Assembly (NCBI GenBank): GCA_902651635.1
Contig: CACRSC010000026.1
Span: 114,953-178,952 of the forward strand
Direction: 5' to 3'
Length of the DNA: 64,000 bases
From: Mastigamoeba balamuthi
Lineage: Eukaryota > Evosea > Mastigamoebida > Mastigamoebidae
Within the stretch, counting starts at the first letter, position 1; every line of letters begins with the position of its first letter. The notes under the pieces are model-generated. The model did no database searches, had not been told where the DNA came from, and saw only the letters and a program-made list of their open reading frames with translations. This document shows positions 21,146 to 32,459 of the stretch, piece by piece. The position numbers were made by a program, and so were the translations under genes.

Positions 21146-23835
21146 TTAGGCCACCGGCGGAGCACGGCCAGTGATGCTCTTGTGCCCTCCGGAGTTGCTT
21201 ATCACGTCCACGCCGCGAGGTGCCTTCGTGGTCTCCAGCGGGACCTCGGAGGAGGACGTCGACTGGCCCGCGTTGTGGCGCTTCACCGCAACGACGACAC
21301 CGGCTGCGACAGCGCTCGCCACGATCAGCGCGCCAACAGAGGCTCCAACGGCGATGCCCACAATCGCCCCGGTCGTCAGGCCCCCAGTCGCAGCCGCGGT
21401 CCCAGCGATGGTGCCAGCCACTGCGGTGCCGGTGATCTGCGGGAACACGATAGACGCAGAGGCCCCGACGACACCCATGTTGGCCAGGCCCCCGCCAGAG
21501 ACAGTGGAGACCAGCTGGTCAGCGAGGGCGTTGGAGTAGGCCAGCTGGTTGAAAGCGGCGATGCCCGTGGTGGCCTGGCTGTAGAACCCCGTCGTCGCGT
21601 TGGCATCGCGCAGCGTCACGCTGAACGCGTTGTACAGCCCCGCACCGCAGCCGCCGCTGCCGGCGCTGGCTTGGCCCTGCACACGGGAGACAACAGCGCG
21701 CGAGACGCGGAGGGTGCGGACGACCTGGTCGGTCCAGTCGTCGGTGGAGTGGCAGGAGCTCATGGCGACGCGGACGGTGGTGCGGGTGATCAGCCTCGGG
21801 GACGTGAAGGTCTTGGAGGCGCCCGAGGCGACGACGAAGGCGTTGCCGACGGCGGGGTAGTAGGACTGCTGGATGGTGTAGTAGGTGTTGCCGGTGAGGC
21901 TCTGGTCGTTGAGGTACGGCATCATGCCGATGACCTGCTCGCCTTTGTCGTCGCTCATGAGGGCGAAGTTGATGGTGAAGTTGTTGAGGATGTTCATGGA
22001 GAAGTCAAAGCTCCCAACATCCGTGCACTGGTCGTTGCCGTAGAAGAAGCACTGCTGTAGCATCGCCGTCCCAGTGTTGCCTCCGTTGTACTGCTGTATG
22101 TTTATCTTCCAGGCAATGCCGTTGAGGGGCCCGTCCTGCTGTCCCATGCGCATGCCAATGCCCACGATGCCCGCGGCCTTCGCCGTCACGCCGACGCTGA
22201 AAGATGTCCACGATTCGCTAATCCACTGCGACGACGTCGTCCATGCCGCCCTCTTCTCGGTCGTGCTGGTTGTTGCCGTCGCGATGGTGATGCCGTTGGA
22301 GCCCTGGGTCACGGTGAAGTCGCCGGATGCGCCCTGGGGGAACACCTGCGCCCAGTCGTTGCGGTTGTCCACAACCCCGCACTTGCCGGTGGCACTGCAG
22401 ACCTGACCTTGCTGGCAGAAGCCGCACGAGATGGACGTGCCGCAGCCGTTGTCTACGTTGCCGCACAGGCGGCTGCCGCAGACTGCTGTCTTGCTCTTGG
22501 GCTGGCACACAGGCTGGGGGTTGGGGGTGGGGTCGGGAGTCGACCCGCCAGCGACGATAGCGCCGACAGCGGCCTCGTCCGTAATGTGGCAGGCCCTTGT
22601 GCCGCGAGCGAGACGGAAGAAGCCCTCGCCCTGGCCGCCCTTCCTGAAGTCCTTGGGCTCGCCCCAGCTGGGTCCCCACGAGTTCTTGATCAGCCAGTAC
22701 TTGGCCCCGTTGTCGTCAACACCCCAGCCCGCCAGCGTCACCGCGTGGTCCGGCGCGTCGTAGCCCTGATCGGTGTACTTGCAGCCACTGCCGCCCTGGA
22801 CGATGCCGCTGTTGTAGCCCTGCAGGTAGCCCGCGTTGACTGCGATGCCCAGGGCCCCGTACTGCATGAGGCGCGAGTAGAGACCGCTGCCATCCAGCTC
22901 GTTGAACTGCTCGGTGAAGTAATTCTGGACGACGACTGTGCCGGGCTGCGAGAGGGGCTTCTTGCACTGGCCCATGCGCCCCTGGTAGGGGTACTGCGAC
23001 TCGAGATTCACGCCGCCCCCTTTCTTCCCGTCGTCGGCCAGCTCCGAGATGATGCTGGCGACGTTGAAGCCCTTGCAGCCATCCCAGTTGCTCTGGCCGC
23101 CGTAGTTGGAGCAGTCGAGGATGTTCTGCGGCGCGACGACGACGGTCTGCTTGGTGGCCTTGAGGTACGCGCCCTCGAGCACTGCCGCCGACGTGAACGC
23201 CCAGCACGACCCGCATTGGCCCTGCTGCCTCGCGGGCGTCACGTACGGCGTGATGAAGTTCTGGGGAACTGCCGCCCTGCGCATCGGGGCAGCAGGAGCG
23301 GCCCTGTGGATGCCCGAGGGCTTAAGGCCGGTGGGCACGAGGAACTGGGCGGCAAACTCGTCCTTGGTGAGGTCAGAGAACTTGTTGGGGCCGTAGACGG
23401 CGGTCTGGCCGGGCTCGGCGTTCCAGCTCGCGTACTGCGCGATGTTCGCACGGAAGATCGCAAAGCGGCGCTCCTCTGCGTGGAAAGAGCAGTCGCGTGT
23501 GTGAGCAAACGGGGGAGGGGGACTGGGTGGTGGCTTTCACCTAAAAGAACGGTGGACATCGGGTAAAATAAACGGGGAAATGGTGTGAGAATGAAAGAAA
23601 CTACGATAAAACTTCGCTTGGTTGCTTTGGGGGCCCACCTTCTGCCTGAGTGCTGTACGACCTCTCGTACTTCATCTTCCACGCGTTCTGCGATTCAGAT
23701 GTTATAGCGCATCAGTTATGGTGGTCTCAATCCGGTTCAAACTGGACGGCGTGTACGCACCCATTGGTAGCGCTCGTCGTGGCCCAGGGCTGCCACGAGC
23801 AGCAGGCCGGAAAGGAGTACTGTTTTAAGCAGCAT
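21146..23835 (-). CDS. Membrane-anchored papain-like (C1A) cysteine protease, copy 2
   Basis: Same three-exon plan as copy 1 (about 23835-23761, 23690-23640, 23479-21146). The signal peptide MLLKTVLLSGLLLVAALG is followed by HDERYQW: the two Cys conserved at this place in all other copies (CDERCQW) are His and Tyr, so a pro-region disulphide is lost. Catalytic residues are intact (RQQGQCGSCWAF, PDHAVTLAGWG, IKNSWG). The linker is short (TPDPTPNPQP), without the Ser-rich repeat of copy 1. The Cys-rich unit, ectodomain, transmembrane helix (GAIVGIAVGASVGALIVASA) and tail SITGRAPPVA are present. It differs from copies 1, 3 and 4 throughout the 3' half, so it has not been homogenised with them. 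Confidence 0.9.
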
Positions 23836-23956
23836 AAGTGTGGTGGCGAGAGGACTGCGTTAACAGACTGTCAGTGTGCTTTTCCCCCTTCTCTACTTGA
23901 TGAATAAAACAAAAAGTGAGGTCGTTCAACAGTCCGCCCGCTTTTGTGCCCACACT

Positions 23957-24029
23957 TGGCCGTTAAAACGACGTCAGAGATATGTCCGAAAAGAAATTAA
24001 TGAGGGAAAACAAAAGATCTCAACGGCTT
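23957..24029 (-). promoter_or_regulatory. Protease-family promoter module, copy 2
   Basis: TGGCCGTTAAAACGACGTCAG on the plus strand, then GATCTCAACGGCTTC after about 40 nt. Same order and spacing as copy 1. Confidence 0.65.
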
Positions 24030-24246
24030 CCTGTTGTGGACACCTGTGGAAAAAAACCCCTCTCTTGCATCACAAGAAATACAAAAAACCTGCAAACGCG
24101 CAAGACGTTACACACTGAGTGACAGAGCGCAATCCTCATTTGCCCTTAATAGGTAGGCACCAATGCCAATAATGGCGTGAGACCCGCCCAAGACATCATG
24201 CTGCGGCGAAAAACGATGGCGTGAGCTAAGCCTGCCGGTCCCTGTT

Positions 24247-24262
24247 ATTCACGCCAAGGTTG
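24247..24262 (-). repeat. Conserved 3' flank element, pseudogene copy
   Basis: CAACCTTGGCGTGAAT, about 20 nt downstream of the pseudogene's remnant stop codon, identical to copies 1 and 2 although the coding part is badly damaged. Confidence 0.6.
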
Positions 24263-24280
24263 CTCCCAGGGGCTGCGCCA

Positions 24281-25097
24281 TTAAGCCACCGGACCGGGGG
24301 AGCACGGCGCCCTCCGGCTAATCACGTCCACGCCACGAGGCGCCTTGGAGCTCCCCAGCTGCACCTCAGTGGACGTCGACTGTCCAGCGTTGTGGCGCTT
24401 CGACGACACCGGCTGCGACAGCGCTCGCCACGATCAGCGCGCCAAAAGAGGCTCCAACGGCGATGCCCACAATCGCCCCGTCGACGGATACCAGCTGCCG
24501 TGGTGCCGGCTATGGTGCCGGCCACTGTCGTGCCAAGGATCAGGGAGCATGACAAACGCAGAGGCTGCGGCAAGCCCCATGTTGGCCAGGCCCCCGCCAG
24601 AGACTTTGAAGACCAGCTGTGAGGCCTGGGCGTTGGAGTAAGAGCGACATGGACGTCTTGGAGGCGCCCGAGGCTACCGACCGCCCTGCTGGCCCATGCG
24701 CATGCCGATACCCAGCCCCGCTGACACACTGACGCTGGACGAGGTCCACCAGTCACACATCCACTGGGACGACGTCGTGCCCTCTTCTGGCCCTTACTGT
24801 TGGTGACAGTCCTTATTGTCACGCCGTTGGAGCCCTTAGTCATGGTGAAGTCGCCGGAGGTGGGGGAACCTGCGCCCGGTCGTTGTGGTCGTCCACAGCC
24901 CCGCACCTGCCGTTGGCACTGCAGGCCTGGCCCTTCTGGCAGAAGCCGCACGCGATGTGGACGTGCCGCATCCGTTTCCTGTGTTGCCTCACTGGTGGTT
25001 TACCCGCGAGCGACGATAGCACCGACAGCGGACTCGTCGGCAAGGTGGCAGGCCCTGGTGCCACGAACGATGCGGAAGAAGCCCTTGCCCTGCTTTG
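24281..25097 (-). pseudogene. Decayed protease of the same family
   Basis: Short stretches match the end of the catalytic domain (GFFRIVRGTRACHLADES at about 25080), the Cys-rich unit, the ectodomain (MTKGSNGVTIRTVT), the glycine motif and the tail, in order but with large internal deletions and frame changes. The signal peptide, propeptide and almost the whole catalytic domain are missing. Immediately upstream, at about 25155-25195, lies a diverged copy of the family promoter flank (GATCTCAATGGCTGC), showing that a deletion joined promoter to mid-gene. Confidence 0.85.
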
Positions 25098-25686
25098 CAT
25101 AACAACCCGACACGCGCTGCGTTACAACTCCCATACAGTACGGGAAATTGAATGATCTCAATGGCTGCTCTGCACCTCCTGTCCCTGTTGCCCCCTCCCC
25201 ACCCAGTGTCAGTACATCAACTTCGAGAAACGCAGCGTGCAACGAAGATCCAGCGCCTGGGAAGGCAACGCTGCGAGGGCTGAGGCTCCCCGCATTCCAG
25301 CTGGTCTGCAGGGAGGACAATTGTTGAGAGAAGAATCTCACACCGGAGATGCTTGCCTGCGGATGGCGTTTACGCCTCTCTTCCCATTGAGTGCCTGCAG
25401 TATCCTGTGATGCTCATGAGTCTAATGAATCTGAAGACCCACTTTTCCCGAAAGATGCCTCGAAGTCGCGATGATGCGAATCTGTGCAGGGGTCAGAAGC
25501 TCATCTGACTGACACGGATGCATAACTAACAACAGAAAAAAGGTAGAGACGGAGCGCAATCCTCAGTTTACCTTTCACTTAACCAGTATAGACAGACATC
25601 AGTGATGGCAGTGATGCCCTCGCAGGAACTTTAGCCCTACAGGGACACGCCAATCACTTCAAGGTTGCGCCCAGGGGGCAGCTGCC
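25098..25686. other. Intergenic region with a remnant promoter flank
   Basis: No gene. 25155-25390 is related to 20585-20860 upstream of protease 1. 25587-25670 repeats the 3' flank of protease 1. Confidence 0.5.
25652..25667 (-). repeat. Conserved 3' flank element, copy 3
   Basis: CAACCTTGAAGTGATT, a diverged form of the element, about 20 nt downstream of the protease 3 stop. Confidence 0.5.
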
Positions 25687-28377
25687 TCACGCCACCGGAG
25701 GAGCACGACCAGTGATGCTCTGGTGCCCCCCGGTGTTGCTCATCACGTCCACACCGCGAGGCGCCCTCGAGCTCCCCAGCTGCACCTCCGAGGTCGACGA
25801 CTGGCCCGCGTTGTGGCGCTTCACCGCAACGACGACGCCGGCTGCGACAGCGCTCGCCACGATCAGCGCGCCAACAGAGGCTCCAACGGCGATGCCCACA
25901 ATCGCCCCGGTCGTCAGGCCCCCAGTCGCAGCCGCGGCCCCAGCGATGGTGCCAGCCACTGCGGTGCCAACGACCTCAGGGAGCACGACAGACGCAGAGG
26001 CCCCGACGACACCCATGTTGGCCAGGCCGCCGCCAGAGACGGTGGAGACCAGCTGCGAGGCCAGGGCGTTGGAGTAAGCCAGCTGGTTGAACGCTGCGAT
26101 GCCCGCGGCGGCCTGGCTGTAGAACCCCGTCGTCGTGTTGGCGTCGAGCAGCGTCACGTTGAACGCGTTATAGAGCCCCGCACCGCAGCTGCCGGCGCTG
26201 GTCTGGCCCTGCACGTCGGCGACAAAGGCGCGGGGGATGCGGAGGATGCGGACGACCTCGTCTGCCCAGTCGTCGGTGGAGTGGCAGGAGCGCATGGCGA
26301 CACGGACGGTGGTCCGGGTGATCAGCCTCGGGGACGTGAAGGTCTTGGAGGCGCCCGAGGCGACGACGAAGGCGTTGCCGAGAGCGGGGAAGTAGGACTG
26401 CTGGATGGTGTAGTAGTTGTTGCCGGTGAGGCTGCGGCCGTTGAGGAAGGGGACCATGGCGATGAGCTGCTCGCCGTTGTCGTCGCTCATGAGGGCGAAG
26501 TTGATGGTGAAGTTGTTGACGGCGTTCATGCGGAAGTTGAAGCGGCCGACAGCCGAGCACTGGTCGTAGCTGTAGAAGAAGCACTGCTGCAGCTGTGCCG
26601 ACGCCGTGCTGCCTCCGTTGTACCTCGGGATGACGATCTTCCAGGCGATGCCATTGAGAGGGGCGTCCTGCTGGCCCATGCGCATTCCGATGCCCACGAT
26701 GCCCGCAGCCCCCGCGGACACGCCGACGCTGAACGAGGTCCACGAGTCGCTGGCCCACTGGGACGACGTCGTCCATGCCGCCCTCTTCTCGTCCATGCTG
26801 GTGGTTGCCGTCGCGATGGTGACGCCGTTGGAGCCCTTGGACATGCGGAAGTCGCCAGAGGCGCCCTCGGGGAACACCTGAGCCCAGTCGTTGTGGTCGT
26901 CCACAGCCGCGCAGACTCCAGCCGCGCTGCACGCCTGGCCACTGCTGCAGTACCCGCACGAGATGGACGTTCCGCAGCCGTTGTCGACGTTGCCGCACTG
27001 GCGGCTGCCGCAGACTGTCCTCTGGCTCTTGGGCCTGCACGGCTGGGGGTCGGGGTCGGGCGTGGGGCCAGTAGACGACGCGGGGGTGGGGTCGGGAGTG
27101 GGATCGGGGGTCGATCCAGCGACGACCGCGCCCACAGCCCGGTCGTCGGTGACATGGCAAGCCCTGACGCCGCGCTGGAGGCGGAAGTAGCCCTCGCCCC
27201 TACCGCCCTGCCTGAAGTCCTTGGGCTCGCCCCAGCTGACGCCCCACGAGTTCTTGATCAGCCAGTACTTGACCCCGTTCTCCTCGCCCCAGCCCGCCAG
27301 CGTCACGGCGTGGTCCGCCGAGTCCTGTCCCTGCTGCGTGTACCTGCAGCCGTTGCCGTGCTTGACGATGCCGCTGCGGTAGCCCTGCAGGTAGCCCGCG
27401 TTGAGGGCGATGCCCAGGGGCCCGTACTGCATGAGGCGCGAGTACACCGAGCTGCCCTCGGCCTCATCCATCCGCTCTGCGAAGTAGTACTTGACGGCGA
27501 CCTCGCTGGGCTGCGAGAAGGACCTTCTGCACTGGCCCATGCGCTCCTGGTAGGGGTACTCGGACTCGAGAGCGACGCCGCCCCCGTTGCTGCCCTGCTG
27601 CGCGAGCTCCGAGAGCACGTAGATGGCGTTGAAGCCCTGGCAGCCGTCCCAGCCCCTCTGCCCGTAGTTGACGCAGTCGAGGATGTTCTGTGTAGAGACG
27701 ACGACGGTCTTCCTGGTGGCCTTGAGGTACGCGCTCTCGAGAACCGCGGCAGCGGCAAACGCCCAGCACGACCCGCAGGAGCCCTGCTGCCTCGCCGGGG
27801 TCATGTACGGCGTCGTGAAACTCTGAGGGACCGCAGCCCTGCGCATCGGGGCGAGGGGGGCTGCCCTGTGGATTTCTGACGTGTTCAGGCCGGTGGGGAC
27901 GAGGAACATTGCGGCAAACTCGTCCTTGGTGAGGTCAGAGAAGGCGTTGGGGCCGTAGAACGCCGTCTGCCCGGGCTCGGCGTTCCAGCTCGCGTACTCG
28001 GCGACATTCCGGCGGAAGACGCCGAAGCGGTGCTCGTCTGCACAGGTGCACTGGCTGTGAGAAAGGCGTTGAAAAAAGAACGTGACAACTTAGGAAAAGA
28101 CTGGGAATAAGTGCGCAGTGTGGGAAGCGGTGGTGTGGACAGACCCTCCTGTGCCGTGCTATATGATTTGCCGTTCGTAGCCTTCCACTCGTTCTGACAT
28201 GCACGAAACGCGTGGTGTGAGAGCCGAGAGGCCGCAGAACCGGAGGCGAGAAAAGGGGAGCAGTTTTTTTAGGGGGGGGGGGGAAGAGAAGTCCTGGCGC
28301 ACCCACTGGCAACGCTCGTCGCAGCCCAGAACAGCTGCGAGCAGTAGCCCCGAGACGAGTATCGATGCTGGCTTCAT
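25687..28377 (-). CDS. Membrane-anchored papain-like (C1A) cysteine protease, copy 3
   Basis: Exons about 28377-28303 (MKPASILVSGLLLAAVLG, CDERCQW), 28197-28149 (NEWKATNGKSYSTAQE) and 28043-25687. Catalytic residues intact: RQQGSCGSCWAF, ADHAVTLAGWG, IKNSWGVSWGEP. The protease domain differs clearly from copies 1 and 4 (for example YFAERMDEAEGSSVY), but from the Cys-rich unit to the transmembrane helix the protein is nearly identical to copies 1 and 4. The linker is TPDPTPDPTPASSTG. The tail ends SITGRAPPVA. Same predicted role as copy 1. Confidence 0.9.
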
Positions 28378-29533
28378 CAGCGTGATGGTGGCGAGAACAG
28401 ACAAGTCGCGGTGCTGCCGAGGTTTTTGTTGCTCTTCAGTTATGAAGTAAAATGTGAGACCGTTCAACAGGCGGACCCCGTTTTGCTTTCGCACGTGACC
28501 GTTGTAACGACGTCACAGATAATAGAAAAGTAGGCGCATTAGGAAAACGGAGAATCCCAACGGCTCACGTACCGCATCTTCATCCCGGAGGTTTGCCCTC
28601 CCGATAGAAAATCCCGCCGAGCAGCAACCCCAGCCCCGCTGTCGATCCAGCAGCAATCGCGAGGTCATCTGTAGTTATTGGCGGAGTACCTGAAGGGTGT
28701 GGTGCGATTCCTGAGACTCGTGGCATTGCGACGCGTTTGTGCACTCCAGAAAACTGGGGGCTGGTACTTGTCCTCCTCCGTTCTCGCTCTCTCTCTCCTC
28801 CGTGCTGCACGGCGGCATACTGGGGGGAACCACAGTGGAGAACTGTTGCGTTGGTGATGCGCAGCTCGGGAGCACAGCGTTTTCGTCGCTTTCCCTTGCT
28901 TGAACACAGTGCATTTGTTTCTGACCCGGTGTGGGCAGGAACCGTTCCTTGCGTCTTGTGTGCAGCGCCGGAGGCTCAAGGCACCGAGCAACCCCCAGTG
29001 GACAGCAATAGAACAAGCGCCGCCCAGTTATCCAAGGTATCACGAGCTCTCCCAGAGCATTGTGTGCTGCGATGTCCAACCGCTTTTTTCTGCGCTTGGC
29101 AGCAGAAAGGTCTTAGCACCACCGATCCACCGCTTAACCGGAATGGCGCCGCGCTCAGTGCGATGTATGATAACGGGTGCGCGAGCGAAACTTTGTCTGC
29201 AGGGTTGGTGAGACTGGTTGCGCAAGCCAAGTCGTCAAGGCTTCCATAATCGCATAAGGCATTCCCCTGAGTCCTTATTTTCACCGACAACCGAGCCAAC
29301 AGAGCTCACAAACTGGATCGCCAGCTTCTACCTTGAAGTCCAGGCTTCGGAGACATTCCTGCATGTCTCCCCGGAGTGGATCAAGGGGATCTGTTTTTCA
29401 GAGGAGCGCTTCATGCTGCACGGCATTAGAAACAGGAGTGTAATTTGTGATGTCGTCATTGATGATGATTGGCAGATCAGATTAACGATTTAGGTGGGCG
29501 TGAGTCTTCTCAGGAATGAGCACTGTGTCTTGT
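28378..29533. other. Intergenic region between proteases 3 and 4
   Basis: About 1.15 kb, the first large non-coding gap of the array. It has the promoter module at 28496-28565. A 76-codon minus-strand frame (28580-28810) ends with a possible membrane segment (AAGSTAGLGLLLGGIF), and a 91-codon plus-strand frame (29218-29493) has lower GC. Neither has a recognisable domain or clear gene structure. Confidence 0.45.
28496..28565 (-). promoter_or_regulatory. Protease-family promoter module, copy 3
   Basis: TGACCGTTGTAACGACGTCAC on the plus strand, then AATCCCAACGGCTCA about 40 nt later. Same arrangement as the other copies. Confidence 0.65.
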
Positions 29534-32243
29534 TTACACAGACACCGGCGGAGCACGTCCTGTAAGGCTCTGGTGGCCACTTGATTTGTTGCTCATAACG
29601 TCGACCCCGTGAGCAACCTTCTTGTTCTCGAGCTGCACCTCGGCGGAGGACGTCGACTGGCCCGCATTGTGGCGCTTCACCGCAACGACGACACCGGCTG
29701 CGACAGCGCTCGCCACGATCAGCGCGCCAACAGAGGCTCCAACGGCGATGCCCACAATCGCCCCGGTCGTCAGGCCCCCAGTCGCAGCCGCGGCCCCAGC
29801 GATGGTGCCAGCCACTGCGGTGCCAACGACCTCAGGGAGCACGACAGACGCAGAGGCCCCGACGACACCCATGTTGGCCAGGCCGCCGCCAGAGACGGTG
29901 GAGACCAGCTGCGAGGCCAGGGCGTTGGAGTAGGCCAGCTGGTTGAACGCGGCGATGCCCGCGGCGGCCTGGCTGTAGAACCCCGTCGTCGTGTTGGCGT
30001 CGAGCAGCGTCACGTTGAACGCGTTGTAGAGCCCCGCACCGCAGCTGCCGGCGCTGGTCTGGCCCTGCACGTCGGCGACAAAGGCGCGGGGGATGCGGAG
30101 GATGCGGACGACCTCGTCTGCCCAGTCGTCGGTGGAGTGGCAGGAGCGCATGGCGACGCGGACGGTGGTGCGGGTGATCAGCCTCGGGGACGTGAAGGTC
30201 TTGGAGGCGCCCGAGGCGACGATGAAGGCGTTGCCGAGAGCGGGGAAGTAGGACTGCTGGATGGTGTAGTAGTTGTTGCCGGTGAGGCTGCGGCCGTTGA
30301 GGAAGGGGACCATGGCGATCAGCTCTTCGCCATACCAGTTGTACGTGCGCACGAAGTTGATGGTGAAGTTGTTGACGGCGTTCATGCGGAAGTTGAAGCG
30401 ACCGACAGCCGAGCACTGGTCGTAGCTGTAGAAGAAGCACTGTTGCAGCTGAGCCGGCGCCGTGCTGCCTCCGTTGTACCTCGGGATGACGATCTTCCAG
30501 GCGATGCCGTTGAGGGGCGCGTCCTGCTGGCCCATGCGCATTCCGATGCCCACGATGCCCGCGGCCCCCGCTGACACGCCGACGCTGAACGACGTCCACG
30601 AGTCGCTCATCCACTGGGACGACGTCGTCCATGCCGCCCTCTTCTCGCTGTGGCTGTTGGTGGCAGTCCCTATTGTCACGCCGTTGGAGCCCTTGGACAT
30701 GGTGAAGTCGCCAGAGGCGCCCTGGGGGAACACCTGAGCCCAGTCGTTGTGGTCGTCCACAGCCCCACACCTGCCGTTGGCGCTGCAGGCGTGCCCACTC
30801 CGGCAGTACCCGCACGCGATGGACGTTCCGCAGCCGTTGTCGACGTTGCCGCACTGGCGGCTGCCACAGACCGCCCTCTTGCTCTTGGGCTGGCAAGGCT
30901 GCGGTCCGGGGTCGGGAGTAGGCCCCTTGGACGACGACGCTGGGGTCGGCTCAGGAGTCGACCCGCCAGCAGTGACAACGCCGACTGCCTGCTCGTCCGT
31001 GAGGTGGCATGCCCCAGCGCCCCGCACGATGCGGAAGAAGCCCTGGCCCTGGCCGCCCTTCCTGAAGTCCTTGGGCTCGCCCCAGTTGGGCCCCCACGAG
31101 TTCTTGATCAGCCAGTACTTGACGCCGTTCTCCTCACCCCAGCCCGCCAGCGTCACCGCGTGGTCGGGCGCGTCGTAGCCCTGCTGCGTGTACCTGCATC
31201 CGCTGCCGCCCCTGACGATGCCGCTGCTGTAGCCCTGCAGGTAGCCCGCGTTGATGGCGATGCCCAGAGCGCTGTACTGCATGAGGCGCGAGTAGAGGCT
31301 GCTGCCCTCCTGCTCGTTGAACTTCTCGGTGAAGTAGTTCTTGACGACGACCTCGCCGGGCTTTGAGAGGGACTTGCGGCACTGGCCCATGCGCTCCTGG
31401 TAGGGGTACTGCGACTCGAGAGCGACGCCGCCCCCGTTCTTCCCGTCGTCGGCCAGCTCCGAGATCATGTTGACGGCGTTGTAGCCCTGGCAGCCGTCCC
31501 AGTTGCTCTGGCCGCCGTAGTTGGAGCAGTCGAGGAGGTTCTGCGGGGAGACGACGACGGTCTTCTTGGTGGCCTTGAGGTACGCGCCCTCGAGCACCGC
31601 CGCAGTCGTGAACGCCCAGCACGACCCGCATTGGCCCTGCTGCCTCGCGGGCGTCACGTACGGCGTGATGAAGTTCTGGGGAACAGCCGCCCTGCGCATC
31701 GGGACAGCGGGGGCGGCCCTGCGGATGCCCGAGGCGTTGAGGCCGGTGGGCACGAGGAACTGGGCGGCAAACTCGTCCTTGGTGAGGTCGGAGAAGGCGT
31801 TGGGACCGTAGACGGCGGTCTGGCCGGGCTCGGCGTTCCAGGCGGCGTACTGCGCGATGTTGGTGCGGAACACGTCGAAGCGGTGCTCCTCTGCGGGACA
31901 GAGCGAGTGGGATAACGACGAGTTACGAAGGCAGCAAAAATAACGAACGGTTCAGTCGGGGAAAAGATGCGGAAAAACCGAACAAAACTGGGGGAAAACG
32001 AGAGGGTGATAAAATTTCACTCCTTTGTTGGCACCTTCGTCCGTTGAGCGATAGGATTTGTCGTGCTTCTCCTTCCATGCGTTCTGTCGCGCAGGGAGTA
32101 CAGGGCAACGGGAGAGCACGGATTTCAGGCTAGGTGATAGGGCAATCATGCAAGAGACGGTGGCGCACCCACTGGCAGCGCTCGTCGCAGCCGAGAGCAG
32201 CCACGAGCAGCACCGCGGAAATGAGTATCGATGTAGGTTGCAT
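29534..32243 (-). CDS. Membrane-anchored papain-like (C1A) cysteine protease, copy 4
   Basis: Exon 1 starts at 32243 (MQPTSILISAVLLVAALG, CDERCQW) and exon 2 (NAWKEKHDKSYRSTDE) lies near 32090-32040. Exon 3, from about 31893, begins with the propeptide EEHRFDVFRTNIAQY. Catalytic residues: RQQGQCGSCWAF, PDHAVTLAGWG, IKNSWGPNWGEP. The ectodomain is near-identical to copies 1 and 3 except for one local patch (VRTYNWYGEELIAM replaces LMSDDNGEQLIAM). The tail differs slightly (SLTGRAPPVSV) and the 3' flank element is absent. Confidence 0.9.
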
Positions 32244-32387
32244 AAGGTCGGTGCGCAGAATGCAGCAGAGATAGGCAGACACGCAGCTGCGAGCTCTGCG
32301 AGGTGGGGTTTTTTTGCTACTCGACTTTCGAGGGACAACAGAAGGAATGAGACGCTTCACCAGGATCCCCCGCTTTTGTGCCTCACT

Positions 32388-32459
32388 TGACCGTTGGAAC
32401 GACGTCACAGATATTCGAAATGTGTCTGTTGTAGGCAACCTTAAGATCCCAACGGCTGC
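32388..32459 (-). promoter_or_regulatory. Protease-family promoter module, copy 4
   Basis: TGACCGTTGGAACGACGTCAC on the plus strand, then GATCCCAACGGCTGC about 40 nt later. Confidence 0.65.

Larger units (their letters stand above)
23836..24280. other. Intergenic region, promoter of protease 2
   Basis: No gene seen. It holds the promoter module (23957-24029) and the 3' flank of the pseudogene. Confidence 0.5.

Noticed and set aside
25723-27879. A 718-codon plus-strand open frame opposite protease 3, and a similar 706-codon frame at 39158-41278 opposite protease 6
   Set aside because: They are antisense shadows of GC-rich protease exons: their Arg/Gly/Val/Ala/Asp/His-heavy composition follows the codon pattern of the real strand and they contain no domain.
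29218-29493. A 91-codon plus-strand frame of lower GC between proteases 3 and 4
   Set aside because: It reads like real protein in places, but has no recognisable family and no supporting gene structure, so it is only mentioned in the intergenic entry.
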